Source: Diadema setosum (lineage: Eukaryota; Echinodermata; Echinoidea; Diadematoida; Diadematidae). From it: a stretch of 64,000 bases of DNA. Under the pieces are notes generated by a model that was not told the origin of the DNA, did no database searches, and saw only the letters and a list, made by a program, of their open reading frames with translations. The stretch is from the NCBI GenBank assembly GCA_033980235.1, contig CM067064.1, positions 1,228,501 to 1,292,500 of the forward strand. The letters are read 5' to 3'. Position numbers and translations under genes: made by a program. Position 1 is the stretch's first letter; each line of letters begins with the position of its first letter. This document shows, in pieces, positions 12,601-21,600 of this stretch.

Positions 12601-15600
12601 TTGTGAAGATATTATCGAGTGTTTTAGAATTCATCCAAAATTAGCGCAAAAAGCATGAAAATTAATGCACCGCAAAATTTTGTGCTTTTACAGTATAATG
12701 GAGATCATGATTTCATTAAAAAGGTGAACTTAATGACATTTCATGTACAACTGCATATTAGAGGTCTTGTGCAAACAGCTACTCACGTTGTGTTTATCTT
12801 GTGTATTGCATAACTGTCTGGCCTAGTTTTTATTACCAAGTCACACAACTTCCAACTTGGAAAACTTCCTACAAGAAAAAAAAAAAATTGCTACAAGAAA
12901 CATAAAAAGCATTCCACAGTGAAAAGCTCTGGCAGGTGAATTAAAATGTATTAAGAGTATTATTGCTATGCATAGTGGAAGGAGTTAGGCAGATGGATTT
13001 TATCAAACTAAAAGTGTCATGGATAATGACAGCAGCATTTTCACTTTTTTGATGTATTTGCAGGAGTGGGTTAGAACAAGATGACATGAGAGTTCTCTAC
13101 AAGTATCTCACTACAGGTCTCATCCCATCATCTCTAGACACAGAGGTAATTCTTACATCTATCGATTCCCAGCTTTAACACCAGAAGTCAGAATATATTT
13201 TTGTCATGTTGCATCATTATTATTTGATATAGTTATTAAGGCAGCAGCCACAGAAAAACTGACCAGTTATGAAAAGCTGTATATATGCTGTTGCTACATT
13301 ATTACAGTAACTTTTGGCTATAGCACTTGGCAATAATCACAGACATTTCCAGGAGCAGAACTGACAGTATTTGATTCAGTTTAGATAAATAAATATGAAT
13401 GTCATGGGAATGAGAGTCTTTTATGAAATACTCTCTAATTCTTTGTTCTGTTAATGTGCAAGTGCATTTTTTTCAATAGTTTTGTTTGCTGCTGAACAGT
13501 ATCAACTGTAATGTACTGAGAGCATATGTAAATTTTAACCTGTAATGTAAAGAAAAAGGATCAGGCTGTCCAAAGACTAGCCATGGCCTGAATTTGTTGC
13601 TCCATCTGCTCTATAATTCAATAAGATACGAAGGGTATAGAACAGAATTGGAACATGATGTAAGGCAAACTATTGAATGTAAATATTTCTAATAAATTGT
13701 CTATAGTATTAATAAGAGAAGAAATCATCCTTGAAAGAATCAGCCTCATGAGTTCCATTCTTTCCTACAACAGCTGAGGGAAACACCAAAGTCAGCATCA
13801 GCACATTCTGGAGGCTCATCTCACTATGGAAAGTAAGTCATTATATCACCAATGTTTAACACTTCTGTCTTTCAGTTAAAGGAAAAGTACCTGTAGGACA
13901 AGATAACATAAAATTGCAAGCAGTGAAAACGGGAGAAATAAGTATTTAAAAAATTGAACAAAATTAGTGTGATAGTAACATTGTTATCTTAAGTTTAGTG
14001 GAAGGGGTCGTATGAAATTCTGTCCTAAGCACATTTCTTAGTAACCATCTAGTGGACATTACTATGATTTATTTTTATACTACCCTGTACTTGTTTTTGT
14101 GGGATTTTTTAGTGACATAACTCCAGTTCAAAGTTTTCGTCATTCCAAGAACATATGACTGAATTGTATTCTATTCTGGAAAAGGTTTATTTCTTTGTAA
14201 ATTCAAGGCAAAGTGCATGTTTGTTCACAAATTCTAGAAAGATGGAATGTTATGAAAGTAATACCTCAGTCATAAAACCAAGCTGGCATGTTAGATGTGT
14301 TAATACATTCAGTGATTCACTGGCCTGTATATGTTCAAGGATTTCCCCAATCTTTTCAGAAAAGGTTCTGAATTTTTCTGCATGTTTTTAAACTTTTGTT
14401 TTCATCAAAATAAACTTGGTCTATTGCTTCAATTCTGACTCATGTTCTGACTTAGTCTGGGGTATTGATATGAAACTAGATCTGTTGAGCATTATTGTGA
14501 TTGCATGTAGTATGTTTGTGCATTGGAAAGTGACAATGGGGCTGAAATGTCTACCCAAGAATAGGGTTTAATATTGCATGATTGTTGCAGGTTTGGTTCC
14601 GGTGATGGGAGTCATACCAAGTCGTCAAGTGCTGTGAGCACCGCAAAGGAGTGGAAAGGGTCATTTGAAAATTGATTTACATTCTAAGTAGTATTATTGT
14701 TGTTTCAGAATCCTTTAGTCTGTTTTCTTGACAAAGAGGTGCATCAAATCAATGTTTTCCTCCATCAATTTGTTGCTGGATTTGATAATGTGCTGGAGCT
14801 GGATTTGTATTGAAAAGGTACGCAGAATTTATGCATAAAATTGTTCACAGAAATGTTGAATTGAATTAATTTGATGTAGTATATCCACATATTCCCATGT
14901 CCCTCCTGCATGTACTATGGAACCTTATTGTAACAATGTCAGATTTAGCAAGTTGCCTGATATAATGAGGTAATTTTGCAAGTCCCATTTTTATCCTTTC
15001 GTATTCTCTTGTTTTTATTCCAGATGTAATGAGATTCCTGGTATAACAAAGAAATTTCAGCCAGTTATAACAATATTCCCTTGTTATTCATCTCTCTCTG
15101 ATTTCACCTACCCGTAGGTTTGTTGTGGGTCCCCAGAATCTCCTGGACCCTAGTGCGGCAGCCAACAAGGTTCCTGTTCTTCATATCAGCAAGGGTGACC
15201 ATGTAGAAGAACTCTTTCTCATCATCTATAGGGTAAGCCTACACAAGCACATTCCTCTCCATGTTTTGTATGTATGCTTTGTAAGATGCACCTTCTACTG
15301 TTATCCAAGTGGTATATTCAGCAATGCTAGGTCTACCTGGGATAGTGTAGTCAGGTATATAGAGATACAGATATAACATTCAGGGATAGGGTACTCAGGT
15401 ATGTAGGCATATAGATTTAACGGTCAGGGATAGTGTACTTAGATCTATAAACATGATGTAAACATGATGCCACACATGTGAATGATATTCTCTTGAGTAG
15501 GTATTATATGCATAATTTAAATCAGGGATGTGAGAGTTCAATTAAGTCTGATTTCAGACTTCTTTTTTTCTTTGACCCACACTGACTTTTCAGGCTTTTT

Positions 15601-18600
15601 GCAGTTCAAATGCAGTGAAATGCTACAGTTTAAGGCACTAGAAACTTTTTTTTTTTTTGGGGGGGGGGGCAGTAAGTTTTAGATTTTTACAGACCCTTTT
15701 CTGCAAGCACTCTCACACCCCTGGTCAATAGACTGATGGGCGTGAAAATATGCCTTTTGCTTCATCAATGTCAGATACATGTTTGATTTAATGGATTTGT
15801 CTGCCTGCTGTGGATTTTATGCCCTGATTTCTACTTCTCTTTACAGGCAATGAGTGCCACTATATGCCTCATGGTGGAGGGTAAGCAAAACCAGCCAGGC
15901 TTCATGAAGGTTTCAGAACGAGTTCACTTGTTATTATGACGATGCCTTGCACTTTATCATGCCATTCTACATTGCTTCATTTACCATATGATTTTATGCT
16001 CAGTGAAATGGTAAAAAGAGAGGGGGTGGGACTGGGAGATCTGTATGATTTTTTTTTATACCCCCGCCAAACGAAGTTTGAAGGGGGTATATAGGAATCA
16101 GCGAACGGTCGGGCGGTCGGTCCGTTGCAAATCTTGCGTCGCGAACTACTTCCTCAGTTTTCAACCGATTCCCATAAAACTTGGCACAGATGTGTGCCTT
16201 GGGTTGTAGATGTGCAAGACGTATTTTTTGACAGTACCCAAAAGTACGTTGCCATGGTAACGGCATATTATGGGCAAAAATGGGTACAAATCTTGCGTCG
16301 CGAACTCCTCCCACAGTTTTTGATCAATTTTTATGAAATTAGGTACAGATGTTCATCTGAATATGTTAATGTGCAAGACACATATTTCCGCAGTGGCAAA
16401 AAGTGCGTTGCCATGGTAACGGCATGTTATTGGTAAAATATAGGGCAAAATGCTTCATGGCAAAACTGCTTCATCAGTGTTCTTCCAATTCTCATGGAAT
16501 TCATAATGAATGTTTGTCTTAGGATATAGGTCAGCATGACACATTTCTTGACAGTGACAAAAAGTATGTTGCCATGGTAACAGCTCACATATTATGAGCC
16601 AAAATGATGGAAAATTTTGTGTTGCAAACTACTTCCTCAGTTTTTGCCCAATTTCCATGAAACTTGGTACAGATGTGTGCCTTTGGTTGTAGATGTGCAA
16701 GACGCATTTTTCGACAGTACCCGAAAGTACGTTGCCATGGTAACGGCATATTAATGGCAGAAGATCAAGGAAAGATCTTGCGGATTTAACTACTTCCTCA
16801 GTTTTTTGACCAAAGCTTATGAAATGTTGTTTTGACCAAAGCTTATGAAATGTTGTTTGGCGGGGGTATAACCAGTCACTGTAGCGACATTTCTAGTTTT
16901 TTTTCCGGGGGGGGGGGGGGGGGGGATAGAGAGCTTCAGTGGCAGAATAGGGTCAAATAGACGTTGTTGTAAATGAAACAAAAACAAAAACAGGCAGAGA
17001 CCACCTGAAAAGTGAGACCTGCATCATATATTGATGTAACCATAAGTTGGGGATTTTCTTGTGATGTCGCTATGCTTCCTAGTCTTATTCTTTACAAGCT
17101 TTTTCTTTCTTTTGTTTCGTGTCCTATCCTTTGTAGCAAACTCATTACTGTACAAACCCTGTACTATGTTTTGATGTGCAAAATTTGTGTTTTTGACAAA
17201 GGAACAGCCTCATCGTTAGAGTGTGCTAACTTGCTTGATAATGAAAGTGTCTTTGTTTTAAACCAGGAAGATAGCCCGTCTTGCAGTTATCACAGTGATA
17301 AAATGTATAGCAGGTGTGTTTGTCATACCAATTAAGATACCATCTTCAGCATTCAGTACTGTATTTTTGTGAGATTTAATCTGTTATAACTTTATTCTGT
17401 TTTACTTATTTTTGTGAGATTTACTCTGTCGTAACTTTATTCTGCTTTATTTATTTTTAGAGATTTAATCTGTTGCAATTTTATTCTGCTTTATTTGTTA
17501 AAGTGAGGTACAATTTGTATATGCAAGTACTGTTTCATGCCATGGATGAAAAGTACACCTGTAATTCAATTTAGTTAGTCCATGTTATGAGTGAGTTTGA
17601 GTTTGTATGGCACTCTTTGTAATGGCACTCTGTAAAATGTTTGACCATCCAGGTACCCAGCTGCCAAGTTTAGAATGGTACAAAAACATAGATAGCTTCC
17701 TTGGACCACAGCTGAGCACTCTAGCTTCGGACATTGCTGACCAGTACGCTACTAGGAAGTCATCAAGGTGAGGTGTGGGTCAAATGTCAAACCTTTTAAG
17801 TGGACAGTGACCGTATTTTAACAAGTTTAGACAAGTTTCTGTTCATAAAATTATTCTATGATAGGAAATGTTGCTGTTATTATTGAAAGGTTGTGGTTAT
17901 AGTGACATTTGTGTGCAGTGATAGCATATTGAAGCATACTAAAAGCATGTGATGTAAAATATCAGATGTCCATGTTTCATCTGTTGGTGGAGAGAGAGAG
18001 GAGAAGTTGATTATACCCATAGAATTTGAATAATAATGATAATGATTAATGAGACTCAACAATGATTATATCACTAACACATATATTTTTGTCCCTTTTA
18101 GTATGCACTCAAGACAAGGACATGCTATGGAATATACAATTGCAACAATGGCTGAGTTTCATGTTTGCTTAAACTTTAAATACATGCATTTTCAAGGCAG
18201 ATGTGAATTTATTGTTATTGGTATTAAATTTATCTTTGATTCTGAGGTAGATTGTTCCAAAAGGCAGAGGCATTATATTATGCAAATGTTCATTCTCCAT
18301 AAGGATTTGGTTCTTCATTTCAGAACAACAAATAGTACTTTGATTTTTTAACTGAGATTCCTTTCTGTTTAGATTTGAAGTAGTTCTCTCAAATAGTGTG
18401 AAGCAAGCAAATAAAGATATGGTATATAAGACTACAAAATGAGAACAAAATGACCAGATTTATGGCAATAGTGAGAAATAGAATGTGAAAGAAAGCACTG
18501 AAATAGGGAAATGTGTAGCTATGTTTCCCCCATATGATGATAGCCAGAAGTTCTCTACACTCAAAAATGCCTTGAGTGTGATTCAATGATTTCTTCTTCC

Positions 18601-21600
18601 TTCTGTCACTTGGTATCTCTTCCTATTTCCAGTTCGTCAAGTCATGAATTCAAGTTTGTCTACTTCAACCAAATGAACCTTGCCCAGAAGACCACTGTGC
18701 ACGACAGAAAGACGATGGCAGCCAACATCAATCCAGAAACATTGCGACTTATTGCTGACATCAATGCCGACTTTGAAAAGTATGTAGTGCCACATAAACT
18801 CATGCTGTTTCTATCAGATTGAAATTCATTTGTGCTCTAAGGCCACCGCACACTATTATACGACTTTCGGTCTCATGATTTACCAACTTTGGATCTGAAA
18901 TTAAAAAAGTGTATTTATTCATAGGCTATTGTGATTTATTTCGGATCCAAAGTCAGTCAGTCGTGTGACCGAGAGTTGTATAGTGTGCAGTGGCCGATAG
19001 ATACACTATATTATTATTTCTTTACTCTCAGAGTGGTGTTATTTACAAGTGTATATTGAAGTAATCTGGTAATGGGGACGACCTAATGATGACAGATGAT
19101 CATAATGATGACATTTATACTAGCAACAGTTTGAATAACAAAGTAGTAGTGATGTTCCTTAGTATTAGCAATTAAAGCAGATAAGTGCTAATAAATTTTA
19201 ATAGTACAAGAAGATGTACATGTTTCCCTTACTAGCATTGTCCAGTACAATGAGATGGTCAAAATTGGGGATGCTTGTACACATTACAGACACACAAACA
19301 TGTACATACATCTCACTTTGTCACACACAAAAAGGAGATGTGATACTCCTAACGAATTGGACGTGAGTTCCAGGTCTGTAGCAAGCATTGTACAGTGGAC
19401 TCTCTATGCACATATAGGAGAGAATCTGTGATTTTTTTGCTATGATTAGCCAACATTTCTGGTCCCATACAGATGGTAGGAATCCATAGAAAGCTTGTCA
19501 CAGAAGACAAATAGAACATTTTCTCTCCTCCCCACATCTCTCTCCACTGTAAAAAGGTGTTATTTTTGCGTACAGATATTTTCGCAAATGAGGTCACAGA
19601 CATTTTTGCGAGATGTTGCTTTCGCGATTTTACACCAAGGCTATCGTAAGTGCACTAATGCCTGTCTGTTCATGATGTTTTTGCATGCTGTTGAATTTAT
19701 GGCCCAGCAGTAATACATGAAATTCTGGAAATAAAACCCTACTTACACTCTCATGCCCACAAATGAACTGAATACAGTGTATACAGTACTCTCCGCGTAA
19801 TCGGGTATCGCTTAAACGGGTACTCCGTTTAATTGGGTAGTAATGTCAAAATCAGTTCCAATGCACATTAAAATTACCTGATAATCGGGTTGCCTCTCCG
19901 CATAAATGGGTAAATAATTTTCTTCTAATCTAATTTCTACCCGCATTTTATCGCAGATATAACACTTTAAGAATCATGAATGTCAAATTTTCCATGGCTA
20001 ATCGCATTCTCTGCCTAATCTGCAAAGAAGGCCGATCATTTGGGGAGTGACCAAACATGAAAACACATGTACCTGTACCGACTTGCCACACGTAAACGAG
20101 CATTACACATGTAGCTGGCACTCTTAGACATAGACAGACAGGAGTTGAACACATTTGCGCTCCTCCCTTGCTCCCCAACAACATTCACAATACGAGAAAT
20201 TTGCAAAGAAAATCAGCCCATGCAACATATTTTGCTCTTCCCCAGTCAATTCTCGAAAAGTAACTCGACGTTCTACGTGACTAGTGCACGCAAAGAGACA
20301 TGTTCATTTCGGAAAACGCCTTCATGTTAGCGCGCCAGAGTCTATAGTCAAACATCAAAGTTTTCTAAAGACCCTATATATTTGTCCATAAAAAAGGGTA
20401 AATTATTGTTCGTGACGGAGGAAGTGTAATGTATGTATAATGTGCAGTGCAAGCATGCGTGTTCAGCATACAGTGTAGGTGTTTGGTGCAGCGTACAATG
20501 CATGTACATACACATTGTGTGTGTCAATTGTGAATGAGACGTGTTCTTCTGTTAATCGGGTACTCCGCTTAATCGGGTGAGAAACGCTCTGCCCGAGCCT
20601 ACCCGATTATGCGGAGAGTACTGTACTAAGTAATTGGGCAGTTTCACTTTGAGTTTACAAATACACATGATAACAAAAAAGTTTCAAATAATATTTGCTT
20701 GACAGAAATAAATGATGACAAGATGACTCTCACCTGCAAAAAAAAAAAAAAATGAAATCGGCATTAGTTCAAGGTCAAAGGTTAAGGTCAAAAGGTCAAG
20801 GTCAAATGCTCAACATTTCACTATTTTCCCCATATCTATAAAATGCAAATCCTGAAGGTATTTTCATGAAACTTAGTGAATACATGTACTACCAAATAAA
20901 GATTCTCCAGAGAGAGTTTTAGGTCATGAGGTCAAAGGTCCAAAGGTCAGTGGTCAGGTGAAAACGTTAAACTTTTTTCTCCATATCTCGCAAATGGTTC
21001 AAGGTATCTTCATGGAACGTGGTACGTATGATGCATCACACGTTACCCCGGGGTACCACGTTGTGTAGCGCCACCTCACGTCTACTCGAGGACAGCCGCA
21101 GAGAAATGCATGCACTGTGTGTGTGTGTACATAGTCATTCCCATGCCACTGCATGTTATACTATGCATGCATGCTACACTGTGCTAGCAATAGCGTGTGC
21201 TTCAGTGCAGTGCTTGTGGCTAGCGCGCGCTAGCTCCAGCACCAAAATAATTTTCCACTTTTTGGCACCCAGGGTACAACCTTAAAAAAAAAATAATAAT
21301 AATGATAATTCAACAAAATGGCTGATTTTTATTTGGTACCCCAGAATACCATTTATGTCATCATATACATGTGCTGACTGGCAGGATTATCGAGGGAATT
21401 TAGGGGTCATGGGTCAAAGGTCAAGGTCAACTCCTCAAAATTTCACTATTTCCCTAGGAGAACCATGCATTATGGCGGAGGCATACCAGTCGCCATAGCG
21501 ACATTTCTAGTTTCTTCATTGTATTATTGGTACCAGCAGAAGTAGTAATACCTGTAGCAGTAGTATTTGGGATGGTATCATGGTTATCACAGAATTCTCA

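Larger units (their letters stand above)
13146..15117. other. CCZ1 introns 7 and 8
   Basis: AT-rich apart from exon 13774-13832 and the candidate poison exon at 14591. Nothing else is supported. Confidence 0.4.

Noticed and set aside
16000..16436. Two frames of about 103 codons on opposite strands
   Set aside because: Both come from the tandem cores of the Helitron-like element; the repeats explain the internal similarity.
21019..21285. 88-codon frame in a CpG-richer patch
   Set aside because: Biased composition, no domain and no splice context; lies inside a Helitron-like copy.
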